A stretch of DNA of 12,535 bases from a bacterium (GTDB taxonomy: Bacteria > Pseudomonadota > Gammaproteobacteria > Burkholderiales > Methylophilaceae). Shown here piece by piece: positions 1 through 6,784 of the stretch. Both the position numbers and the translations under genes were made by a program. Positions within the stretch are counted from its first letter, which is position 1. Every line of letters starts with the position of its first letter. The stretch covers positions 1 to 12,535 of the forward strand of contig DAIDAS010000223.1 in NCBI GenBank assembly GCA_027310505.1, in the 5' to 3' direction. The notes under the pieces are model-generated. The model was not told the origin of the DNA and did no database searches. It saw nothing but the letters and a program-made list of their open reading frames with translations.

Positions 1-506
1 TCCGTGAGCAGATCGCTAAGGGTGGTCCGGTGACCGTGACGCACCCTGAGGTTACGCGCTATTTCATGTCGATTCCCGAGGCTGCGCAGTTGGTGTTGCA
101 GGCCGGGCTGATGGGGCAGGGCGGCGAGATATTCGTGCTGGACATGGGTGAGCCGATCAAGATTGCCCGGCTGGCTCAGGAAATGATCCGGCTTTCCGGC
201 TTTGGCGAGGATGAAATCAAGCTGGTGTATACCGGCCTGCGTCCGGGCGAAAAGCTGTACGAAGAACTGCTGGCGGATGATGAGCACTCCCTGCCGACGC
301 CGCATCCAAAGCTGCGTATCGCCCAGGCGCGCAGCGCTGACGCCGAGTGGGTGGAGGCGCTGCTGGAATGGGTGGCCGCTGTCGGCAACGCGGACGAAGC
401 CCTCATCAAGCTGCAGTTGCAGGGCTGGGTAAAAGAATACGTGGGCGACATTAATGCTTCAAATGCACAGCCGGTGCTGACGGCGGTTTCGTCCACGATA
501 CATTGA
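1..506 (+). CDS. Nucleotide-sugar epimerase/dehydratase, FlaA1/CapD family (3' part only)
   Basis: The reading frame is already open at base 3, so the gene starts upstream of the window; 167 residues and the stop are visible. The fragment carries the conserved C-terminal part of the CapD/FlaA1/WbpM family: GGPVTVTHPEVTRYFMSIPE, then an EIFVLDMGEPIKI strand and the TGLRPGEKLYEEL motif near its end. Members are NAD(P)-dependent short-chain-type enzymes that dehydrate or epimerise UDP-N-acetylglucosamine-type sugars for capsule, exopolysaccharide or O-antigen. Many are long membrane proteins with N-terminal membrane spans, but whether this one has them cannot be seen. galU begins ten bases after its stop, which suggests the end of a polysaccharide operon. 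The family call is firm; the exact substrate is not. Confidence 0.9.
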   Translation, partial: REQIAKGGPVTVTHPEVTRYFMSIPEAAQLVLQAGLMGQGGEIFVLDMGEPIKIARLAQEMIRLSGFGEDEIKLVYTGLRPGEKLYEELLADDEHSLPTPHPKLRIAQARSADAEWVEALLEWVAAVGNADEALIKLQLQGWVKEYVGDINASNAQPVLTAVSSTIH

Positions 507-516
507 GGAATCAAGA

Positions 517-1398
517 TTGAATAAAATTACCAAGGCAGTCTTCCCGGTGGCCGGCATGGGCACACGTTTTTTACCCGCCACCAAGGCCAGCCCCAAGGAA
601 ATGCTGCCGGTCGTCGACAAGCCGTTGATTCAGTATGCGGTAGAAGAGGCGGTTTCGGCAGGGATCACCGAAATGATTTTCGTGACCGGGCGAAGCAAGC
701 GCGCCATCGAGGACCATTTCGACAAGGCCTACGAACTCGAAGCTGAACTGGAAGCGCGCGGGCGGCATCAGTTGCTGGAGGTGCTGAGGGGCATCCTGCC
801 GCGTCACGTGAGCTGTGTGTATATCCGTCAGGCCGAGGCGCTCGGGCTGGGGCATGCGGTGTTGTGTGCCAAGCCGGTGGTGGGTGCAGATCCGTTCGCC
901 GTAATTCTGGCGGATGACCTGATGGATGGGGAACCCTCTTCATTGCAGCAGATGGTGGAACTGTATCGCAAAGAAGGCAGCTCGGTGGTGGGGGTGGAAG
1001 ACGTGGAGCGTTCCGAGACTTCCAGCTATGGCATCGTGGATGCAGCCGAGATGGAGCCGCGAGTGCTGCAAGTGCGTGGCATCGTGGAAAAACCGCAGCC
1101 GGAGGACGCACCTTCGACGTTGGCTGTGGTGGGGCGGTATATTCTCACCCCGCGCATATTCGATTGCCTGGAAACCGTAACGCCCGGCAAGGGTGGTGAG
1201 ATTCAGCTGACCGATGGCATCGCCTCGCTGATGCAGCACGAGCGTGTGCTGGCTTACCGCTTTGCCGGCAAGCGCTACGACTGCGGCAGCAAGCTCGGGT
1301 ACATGAAGGCCAATGTCGAATTCGCGTTACGCCACCCGGAGATCGGGCAGGCCTTTGCCGATTATCTCCAGGCATTTCCCCAGGAAGCGGCGAAGTGA
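517..1398 (+). CDS. galU: UTP-glucose-1-phosphate uridylyltransferase GalU
   Basis: This enzyme makes UDP-glucose from UTP and glucose-1-phosphate, the donor for exopolysaccharide, LPS core and other surface glycans. The 293-residue length is normal. The nucleotide-binding N-terminus reads FPVAGMGTRFLPATKASPKE (residues 9-28). The metal-binding pair is D133-D134 in AVILADDL, and the conserved lysine of the VEKP motif is K192. The C-terminal GGEIQLTDGI and YDCGSKLGY blocks are intact. The start is a TTG at 517 with GAGGA at 505-509 seven bases ahead. No closer ATG matches the conserved N-terminus. It follows the dehydratase gene by ten bases and overlaps the next gene, so it is very likely co-transcribed with both. 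Confidence 0.97.
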   Translation: MNKITKAVFPVAGMGTRFLPATKASPKEMLPVVDKPLIQYAVEEAVSAGITEMIFVTGRSKRAIEDHFDKAYELEAELEARGRHQLLEVLRGILPRHVSCVYIRQAEALGLGHAVLCAKPVVGADPFAVILADDLMDGEPSSLQQMVELYRKEGSSVVGVEDVERSETSSYGIVDAAEMEPRVLQVRGIVEKPQPEDAPSTLAVVGRYILTPRIFDCLETVTPGKGGEIQLTDGIASLMQHERVLAYRFAGKRYDCGSKLGYMKANVEFALRHPEIGQAFADYLQAFPQEAAK

Positions 1399-1946
1399 CG
1401 CCGGCGGTCTCGCCTCAAGCCCTGCTGGCGCAGGCGGAAGTGATTTATACCGAGACGCAGGTCGCCGCTGCGGTAGGGCGGCTGGCGGATGAAATCACCC
1501 AGGCCATGGGTGCCAGCGAGCCGCTGGTGCTATGTGTGATGGGCGGCGCCGTGGTATTTGCCGGGCAGTTGTTGCCACATCTGGCCTTTCCGCTGGAATT
1601 CGACTATGTGCAGGCCAGTCGTTACCACAGCGGTACCAGCGGCCAGCATCTGGTCTGGAAGGTGACTCCGGGCGAGAATGTGCGCGGCCGTACGGTGCTG
1701 TTGCTGGATGATATCCTGGACGAGGGGCATACCCTTGCGGCCGTCCGCGAGAAATGTCTTCATGCCGGTGCCGAGCGGGTGGTGATCGCGGTGCTGACCG
1801 AGAAGGATACCGGGCACGCCAAGCCTATCCGCGCCGACTTTGTAGGTTTGCGCGTACCCAATCGCTACGTTTTCGGCTGCGGCATGGATGTGCATGGCTG
1901 GTGGCGTAACCTGCCGGCGATCTACGCCCTCAACACAACTCCCTAG
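1395..1946 (+). CDS. hpt: Hypoxanthine-guanine phosphoribosyltransferase
   Basis: This purine-salvage enzyme transfers ribose-5-phosphate from PRPP to hypoxanthine or guanine. The 183 residues show the type I phosphoribosyltransferase fold. The pyrophosphate loop region is VMGGAVVFAGQL (48-59). The PRPP motif is VLLLDDILDEGHTL (101-114). The C-terminal base-binding block reads DFVGLRVPNRYVFGCGMD, followed by WRNLPAIY. The GTG start at 1395 overlaps the galU stop (GTGA), so translation is probably coupled. Its stop at 1944-1946 shares a CTAG with the stop of the opposing hemH. The specificity is inferred from the DFVG...VP.R.V.G.G.D block typical of HGPRTs; a xanthine-accepting variant cannot be excluded. 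Confidence 0.88.
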   Translation: MTPAVSPQALLAQAEVIYTETQVAAAVGRLADEITQAMGASEPLVLCVMGGAVVFAGQLLPHLAFPLEFDYVQASRYHSGTSGQHLVWKVTPGENVRGRTVLLLDDILDEGHTLAAVREKCLHAGAERVVIAVLTEKDTGHAKPIRADFVGLRVPNRYVFGCGMDVHGWWRNLPAIYALNTTP

Positions 1947-3034
1947 TTTTTGGCACCCATCGCCTGGGCTCTCAGGCGTGATTGTTCCAGTGCGTTGGCG
2001 TCCTGAGACGTTGTCCATCCCTGCAAATGCTGGACGGCAAGGTCGCTCAGCGCGTGTATCCACGGGTCGCGCTCATTGAGGGCGGGGATATAGTGAAATT
2101 CGCCGCCTCCGGCCTTGAGAAAGGTGGCCTTGCCTTCCAGGGCGATTTCTTCCAGTGTCTCCAGGCAGTCGCTTGAAAAACCCGGGCAAATCACATCCAC
2201 GCGCTTGGTTTTCTGCTTGCCCAAGGCTTCCAGCGTGGGCGCAAAATAGGGTTGCAGCCATTCGGCACGGCCGAAGCGGGACTGGAAGCAGATCTGGTAT
2301 TGCTCCTTGGACAGTTCCAGGGCTTCTGCCAGCAAACGTCCGGTCTTGTGGCATTCGCAGTGGTAAGGGTCGCCCTTGTCCAGCGTATAGCGCGGCACGC
2401 CGTGGAAGCTGATCAGCAACTTGTCCGGTTTGCCGCCGTGCATCATCCAATGCTCTCGAACGCTGGCTGCGAGTGCGGCAATATAGCCAGGATGGTCGTG
2501 ATAATGGCGCACGGTGCGGACTTCCGGCATGTTGCGGGTGTGCTGCAGCACTTCCCACACGGCATCCATGGCCGACGCACTGCTGCTGGCGGCGTATTGT
2601 GGATACATCGGGATCACCAGGATACGGTCGCAATTTCTGGCCTTGAGCGCTTCAAGGGCAGAGGCCACGGAAGGGGTGCCGTAGCGCATGCCGAACTCCA
2701 CCTCGACATTGACCCCGCGCACCCCTAGGAAGCCTTTCAGCATCTTGGCCTGGCGCTGCGTGTGCACCAGCAGCGGCGAGCCTTCTTTTGTCCAGATTTG
2801 CGCGTATTTTTCCGCGGATTTGCGTGGGCGGGTGTTGAGGATGATGCCGTTCAGGATCAGCCACCAGATGACGCGAGGGATTTCGACCACGCGCCGGTCG
2901 CTGAGAAATTGCTTGAGGTAACGCTTCAGCGCCGATGGCGTGGCGGCATCCGGTGTTCCCAGGTTGATCAGCAATATCCCGACGCGGGCAGGGGTGCCGT
3001 GTGTGTAGGGGGGCTCAGGGTGAAAGTAAGTCAT
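1943..3034 (-). CDS. hemH: Ferrochelatase HemH
   Basis: Ferrochelatase inserts ferrous iron into protoporphyrin IX, the last step of protohaem synthesis. The 363 residues show the family marks in order: LLINLGTPD (21-29), YPQYAASSSAS (144-154), ISFHGVP with catalytic His211, YHCECHKTGRLLAEAL (224-239), QSRFGRAEWLQPY (251-263) and CPGFSSDCLETLEE with Glu292. The frame stays open far upstream inside hrcA, but the ATG at 3034 is chosen because the ferrochelatase homology begins just after it and hrcA ends only two bases earlier. The ribosome-binding site is weak, consistent with translational coupling to hrcA. Cys226 and Cys228 lie close together, but I cannot say whether the enzyme carries an iron-sulfur cluster. 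Confidence 0.97.
   Translation of the reverse strand: MTYFHPEPPYTHGTPARVGILLINLGTPDAATPSALKRYLKQFLSDRRVVEIPRVIWWLILNGIILNTRPRKSAEKYAQIWTKEGSPLLVHTQRQAKMLKGFLGVRGVNVEVEFGMRYGTPSVASALEALKARNCDRILVIPMYPQYAASSSASAMDAVWEVLQHTRNMPEVRTVRHYHDHPGYIAALAASVREHWMMHGGKPDKLLISFHGVPRYTLDKGDPYHCECHKTGRLLAEALELSKEQYQICFQSRFGRAEWLQPYFAPTLEALGKQKTKRVDVICPGFSSDCLETLEEIALEGKATFLKAGGGEFHYIPALNERDPWIHALSDLAVQHLQGWTTSQDANALEQSRLRAQAMGAKN
1961..1978. terminator. Hairpin at the convergent hpt/hemH junction
   Basis: CGCCTG (1961-1966) and CAGGCG (1973-1978) form a six-base stem with a six-base loop, fifteen bases past the hpt stop and inside the last codons of hemH. It lacks a T-run on the plus strand, so its use as a terminator for hpt transcripts is only a suggestion. 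Confidence 0.3.
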
Positions 3035-3036
3035 TG

Positions 3037-4068
3037 CTAACCGATGGAAAGTGCGTTGGAAAGAAGTTTGGCGGTGATGTCCACGATGGGAATCACGCGT
3101 TCGTAAGCCATGCGTGTCGGCCCGATCACGCCCAGCGTGCCGACTACCTGGCCATGTACTTCGTAGGGGGCTGTGACCAGGCTGCATTCGTCTAGCGGCA
3201 AGTGGCCGGATTCGCCGCCGATGAAGATGTTGACGCCCTGTGCGCGCTGGCTGGTATCGAGCAGTTGCAGCAGGGTGGTGCGGCGCTCAAACACCTCGAA
3301 CAGCTTGCGCAGCGAGGTGACATTGGTGGAAAGATCTTCCACCTGCAACAGGTTGCGTTCGCCCGAAATCACCACGTTGTCCTGGTCTTCCGCCAACGCT
3401 TTGCCACTGGCTTCCAGGGCTGCGGTCATCAGGCGCGTCATGTCGGTCTGCATCTGTTTCAGCTCTTCGTGCAGGTGCTTCCGCACGTCTTCCAGGGTGC
3501 TGCCGGCGTAATGCCGGTTGAAGTAATTGGCCGCCTGGGTGAGTTCCGAAGGGCTGTGCGCCTTGTCGGTCACGATGATGCGGTTTTGCACATTGCCGTC
3601 GGTGGTCACGATGATGAGCAGGATGCGCTTTTCCGATAGCGGCAGAAATTCAAGCTGGCGGAAGGCGACGCGCTTGCGCTTGGGGATCATCACCAGTCCG
3701 GCAAATTGGGTCAGGCTGGAGAGCATGCCTGCCGCGCTGGCAATCAACTCTTGCGGGTCGGGCGATGAAAGCGTGTGTTCCAGTTGGTGGATTTCCTGCT
3801 GCTGCAGCGGCTGAACGGTGAGCAGGGTATCCACGAACATGCGGTAGCCGCGTGGCGTGGGAATGCGGCCGGCGGAAGTATGTGGGCTGACGATGAAGCC
3901 CATCTCTTCCAGGTCGGACATCACGTTGCGGATGCTTGCCGGGGAGAGATCCAGCCCGGAACATTTGGAGAGTGTGCGCGAGCCGACCGGCTGGCCATCG
4001 CTGATGTAATGTTCGACCAGGGTTTTCAGCAGAATCTGCGCGCGTTTGTCGATCGACATATTAGACAT
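3037..4068 (-). CDS. hrcA: Heat-inducible transcription repressor HrcA
   Basis: HrcA represses the groE and dnaK heat-shock operons by binding the CIRCE operator, and needs GroEL to stay active. The 343-residue protein has the winged-helix DNA-binding domain at roughly residues 5-80, with VGSRTLSKCSGLDLSPASIR (28-47), a DLEEMGFI helix and the TSAGRIPTPRGYRMFVD wing (64-80). The C-terminal GAF-like domain includes GTLGVIGPTRMAYERVIPIV near the end. There are two possible starts, ATG at 4068 and ATG at 4059. The only purine-rich stretch upstream fits neither spacing well. It is divergent from nadK and co-directional with hemH. No CIRCE inverted repeat is visible ahead of it, so self-repression at this site is not supported. 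Confidence 0.97.
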   Translation of the reverse strand: MSNMSIDKRAQILLKTLVEHYISDGQPVGSRTLSKCSGLDLSPASIRNVMSDLEEMGFIVSPHTSAGRIPTPRGYRMFVDTLLTVQPLQQQEIHQLEHTLSSPDPQELIASAAGMLSSLTQFAGLVMIPKRKRVAFRQLEFLPLSEKRILLIIVTTDGNVQNRIIVTDKAHSPSELTQAANYFNRHYAGSTLEDVRKHLHEELKQMQTDMTRLMTAALEASGKALAEDQDNVVISGERNLLQVEDLSTNVTSLRKLFEVFERRTTLLQLLDTSQRAQGVNIFIGGESGHLPLDECSLVTAPYEVHGQVVGTLGVIGPTRMAYERVIPIVDITAKLLSNALSIG

Positions 4069-4132
4069 AACCTACGATTCTACTGGCATGAACAGTCTTC
4101 CGCCAGATGGAACGCTATGGTTAAATGCGTGC
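4069..4132. promoter_or_regulatory. Divergent promoter region between hrcA and nadK
   Basis: These 64 bases lie between two divergent genes and must hold or overlap promoters for both. On the minus strand a TAGAAT hexamer (4082 down to 4077) resembles a -10 box, but no convincing -35 box lies 16-18 bases ahead. It would place transcription initiation almost at the hrcA ATG at 4068. On the plus strand TATGGT at 4116-4121 is a weak -10 candidate for nadK, again without a good -35. No CIRCE-type TTAGCACTC/GAGTGCTAA repeat is present. Confidence 0.35.
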
Positions 4133-4996
4133 ATGCAAAACGCATTTCAATCGGTAGCCCTGATCGGCAAAATCACCAATCCCGCGATTCGGGAGCATGT
4201 GCTCGCGCTGGCCCGGTTTCTTGGCGAACGCCAGATTGCTGTCGTGGTCGAGGAAATTACCGCCCGACAACTCGATATCCAGGGTTACCCCGTGGTGGCG
4301 TTGCATGCAATTGGCAGGCATGCGGATCTGGCCGTGGTACTTGGCGGCGATGGCACCATGCTGATGGTGGCGCGCGAGCTGGTGAACCATTGCGTGCCGC
4401 TGGTGGGCGTCAACAAGGGGCGCCTGGGGTTTCTGACCGACCTGACGACAGAGTCCATGCTGGAGGCTATCGCCAAGATACTGGATGGGGAATACACGCA
4501 GGAGCAGCGCCTGCTCCTCGGCGCCAGCATTATCCGCAACGGCCAGCTCGAGAGCGAAGGAAAAGCGCTGAATGACGTCGTCATCAGCAAGGGGGGCGTG
4601 GCTCGGCTGATCGATCTGGAACTGACCATCGATGGCGAGTTCGTGCACCAGCAGCGTTCCGATGGCCTGATTCTCGCCACCCCGACCGGGACGACTGCCT
4701 ACGCGCTGTCGGCGGGCGGGCCGTTGCTGCACCCTACGCTCGATGCGATCGTGTTGGTGCCGGTGTGTCCGCATACGTTGTCCAACCGGCCATTTGCCAT
4801 CAATAGCCTGAGCCGGGTCGAAATCACCCTGTGCGGAACGGACGGCGCGTTCGTGCACTTCGATGGACAGTTGCACGCAGAACTGCGCTGTGGCGACAAG
4901 GTGGTCGTGCAGCGTCTTCAAAAGACCGTCACCCTGCTGCACCCTTCCGGGCACAGCCACTACGCGATGTTGCGCGAAAAACTGCATTGGGGTTGA
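4133..4996 (+). CDS. nadK: NAD kinase NadK
   Basis: NadK phosphorylates NAD to NADP in the cytoplasm. The ATG at 4133 gives 287 residues and begins right at the family's usual N-terminus (FQSVALIGKITNP). The catalytic GGDGT motif is at 71-75 in AVVLGGDGTMLMVAREL. The VNKGRLGFLTD block (93-103), the N147-D148 pair in ALNDVVI, and DGLILATPTGTTAYALSAGG (177-196) are all present. A longer reading with an ATG at 4046 would overlap hrcA and adds a tail not expected for the family, so it is rejected. recN starts three bases after the stop. The pairing of nadK with recN, divergent from hrcA, is a known arrangement in proteobacteria. Confidence 0.97.
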   Translation: MQNAFQSVALIGKITNPAIREHVLALARFLGERQIAVVVEEITARQLDIQGYPVVALHAIGRHADLAVVLGGDGTMLMVARELVNHCVPLVGVNKGRLGFLTDLTTESMLEAIAKILDGEYTQEQRLLLGASIIRNGQLESEGKALNDVVISKGGVARLIDLELTIDGEFVHQQRSDGLILATPTGTTAYALSAGGPLLHPTLDAIVLVPVCPHTLSNRPFAINSLSRVEITLCGTDGAFVHFDGQLHAELRCGDKVVVQRLQKTVTLLHPSGHSHYAMLREKLHWG

Positions 4997-4999
4997 GGC

Positions 5000-6655
5000 G
5001 TGCTCTGTTCACTTTCATTGCGTGATTTTGTCATTGTCGATCGGCTCGACCTCGAGTTCGAGCGCGGGTTCACCGTGCTCACGGGCGAAACCGGCGCCGG
5101 TAAATCCATTCTGATCGACGCGCTGTCGCTGGCGCTTGGCGCCCGGGGCGAATCGGGCATGGTCAGGCAAGGGTGCGAGAAGGCAGAAATCAGTGTCGAG
5201 TTCTCCATCACCGATCTGCCGCAGCTGCAGACCTGGTTGCAGGAAAACGAGCTGGCGGGCGACGATGGCGGCTGCCTGATGCGCCGTATCCTCTATTCGG
5301 ATGGCCGCTCCCGGGCTTTTATCAATGGCTGTACGGCCACCATGCAGCAATTGCGTGAAGCGGGCGATTTCCTGGTCGATATCTACAGCCAGCATGCGCA
5401 CCATTCGCTGCTCAAGAGCGCGACACAGCGCGCCTTGCTGGACGATTTCGGTGGTGCCGCCGAACTGGCGGTGCAAGTTGCTGCCGCGCATAAGCAGTGG
5501 CGCGAACTGCATGATCGTCGTGTAGAAATGGAACGTCATGCGACTGCCTATGCCGAAGAGTTGGCCGAGCTGCGTGACCAGGTGCGCGAACTGGCACAGC
5601 TCAACCCCTCTGCCGAGGAGTGGGAGGGTTTACAGCAGGAACACAGCCGTCTTGCCCATGCCGCCAGCCTGTTGAGCGGTGGGGAAGAATGCCGCGATCT
5701 GCTGGCGGAGAACGAAGTGGCTGCGCTACGTCAGCTGCATGCCGCTCAGCACAAGCTGCAGGAGTTGCGCGAATACGATCCGGCGATGCAGGAGGCGCTG
5801 GATAGCATCGATTCGGCCGTCATCCAGATCGAAGAAGCTGATCGTTTCCTGAAGAAATACCTGGGTCGCGGGGAGTTGGATCCGGAGCGCCTCATCGAAG
5901 TCGAAAGCCGTATCCAGGCCATACATGGCGCTGCGCGCAAATATCGCATGCGTCCCGAAGAGTTGTCCGAAGTGCTGGAGAAATGGCGCAGCCGCATGGC
6001 CGAGCTGGAAGGTGTGGGTGACGATGGGGCGCTGGCAAAAGCGGAGGCCGCCGCACACGTGCAATATCAGTCGGTGGCACAGGAGCTCAGTCGTCTGCGA
6101 GCCTCGGCTGCGTCCACGCTTGGAACGCAAGTTACCGCGGAAATGCAGCGGCTCTCGCTGTCGGGCGGCCGCTTTGCTGTCGCGCTGGAGCCCTTGGATG
6201 AGGGCGCCGCGTTTGGGCTGGAGCAGGTCGAGTTCCTGGTGGCTGGGCATGCCGGGGTCGAACCAAGGCCGTTGAGCAAAGTTGCATCCGGCGGCGAATT
6301 ATCGCGCATCAGTCTCGCTATCAGGGTGATTACCGCCCAGCAGGGCGAGACCCCGACCATGATCTTCGACGAGGTCGATGTCGGCATCGGCGGCGGTGTG
6401 GCCGAAGTGGTCGGTCAGCTGCTCAAGGCGCTTGGAGCGGCACGCCAGGTGCTGGTGATCACTCACCTGCCGCAGGTGGCTGCGCAAGGCGCGCGCCATT
6501 TGCGGGTCAGCAAATCCAGCGTGGAGGGAAAAACCCTGAGCAAGATCGAAGCGCTCGGGCAGGGCGAGCGTGTCGAAGAGGTTGCGCGCATGCTGGGTGG
6601 GGTGGAGATCACCGAGACGACCCGCAGGCACGCCGCTGAAATGCTGGCACGCTAG
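5000..6655 (+). CDS. recN: DNA repair protein RecN
   Basis: RecN is an SMC-like ATPase that acts in recombinational repair of double-strand breaks. The 551-residue length matches the family. The N-terminus MLCSLSLRDFVIVDRLDLEF is characteristic and supports the GTG start at 5000, three bases after nadK. Walker A is GETGAGKS (29-36). A long charged, helical middle (about 150-380) is the coiled-coil arm. The ABC signature KVASGGELSR is at 427-436 and Walker B TMIFDEVDVG at about 453-462, followed by VLVITHLPQVAA with the switch histidine. It is co-transcribed with nadK by position. I see no LexA-type operator directly in front, as expected inside an operon. An inverted repeat just past the stop may end the transcript. 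Confidence 0.97.
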   Translation: MLCSLSLRDFVIVDRLDLEFERGFTVLTGETGAGKSILIDALSLALGARGESGMVRQGCEKAEISVEFSITDLPQLQTWLQENELAGDDGGCLMRRILYSDGRSRAFINGCTATMQQLREAGDFLVDIYSQHAHHSLLKSATQRALLDDFGGAAELAVQVAAAHKQWRELHDRRVEMERHATAYAEELAELRDQVRELAQLNPSAEEWEGLQQEHSRLAHAASLLSGGEECRDLLAENEVAALRQLHAAQHKLQELREYDPAMQEALDSIDSAVIQIEEADRFLKKYLGRGELDPERLIEVESRIQAIHGAARKYRMRPEELSEVLEKWRSRMAELEGVGDDGALAKAEAAAHVQYQSVAQELSRLRASAASTLGTQVTAEMQRLSLSGGRFAVALEPLDEGAAFGLEQVEFLVAGHAGVEPRPLSKVASGGELSRISLAIRVITAQQGETPTMIFDEVDVGIGGGVAEVVGQLLKALGAARQVLVITHLPQVAAQGARHLRVSKSSVEGKTLSKIEALGQGERVEEVARMLGGVEITETTRRHAAEMLAR

Positions 6656-6666
6656 TCGGTTTTGTC

Positions 6667-6691
6667 CGAATGGTGGACCTGTTGCCATTCG
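6667..6691 (+). terminator. Inverted repeat after recN, possible transcript end
   Basis: CGAATGG (6667-6673) and CCATTCG (6685-6691) form a perfect seven-base stem around an eleven-base loop, twelve bases beyond the recN stop. No U-run follows, so this is not a classical intrinsic terminator. It may protect the 3' end or assist a factor-dependent stop. Confidence 0.35.
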
Positions 6692-6718
6692 CGACGTTCT
6701 GTAACATCATGAAGGAAC

Positions 6719-6724
6719 TATAAA
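6719..6724 (+). promoter_or_regulatory. Possible -10 box for the transporter gene
   Basis: TATAAA matches the -10 consensus at five of six positions and lies about 60 bases upstream of the transporter start. The best upstream partner (TTCTGT at 6697-6702, spacing 16) is poor, so this is a weak call. The rest of 6656-6784 holds the two hairpins listed separately and the ribosome-binding site. Confidence 0.3.
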
Positions 6725-6745
6725 AAACGGCGGCTACGTACCGCC
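6722..6745 (-). terminator. Hairpin with U-run reading on the minus strand
   Basis: Read on the minus strand, GGCGG and CCGCC pair around a seven-base loop and are followed by one G and six Ts, the shape of a short intrinsic terminator. Both flanking genes run on the plus strand, so it would stop antisense transcription. On the plus strand the same bases would form a hairpin in the transporter leader. Confidence 0.35.
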
Positions 6746-6771
6746 CATCTCGTCAATTGTTGTCATGGCAA

Positions 6772-6779
6772 GGGAGGAG
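6772..6779 (+). promoter_or_regulatory. Ribosome-binding site that sets the transporter start
   Basis: GGGAGGAG ends five bases before the ATG at 6785. An in-frame GTG at 6779 overlaps this element, so the ATG is the better start. Confidence 0.75.
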
Positions 6780-6784
6780 TGGGT

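Noticed and set aside
1530..2063. Minus-strand open frame of 177 codons opposite the phosphoribosyltransferase
   Set aside because: It is a shadow of a GC-rich coding gene; its translation has no recognisable family and no ribosome-binding site was seen.
3035..3187. Upstream extension of hemH by 51 codons
   Set aside because: It lies wholly inside hrcA, and ferrochelatase similarity starts only after ATG 3034.
4046..4132. Upstream in-frame extension of nadK starting at ATG 4046
   Set aside because: It would overlap the start of hrcA, and the NAD kinase homology begins right after the ATG at 4133.
4069..4132. CIRCE operator for HrcA self-control
   Set aside because: No nine-base inverted repeat resembling TTAGCACTC/GAGTGCTAA is present.
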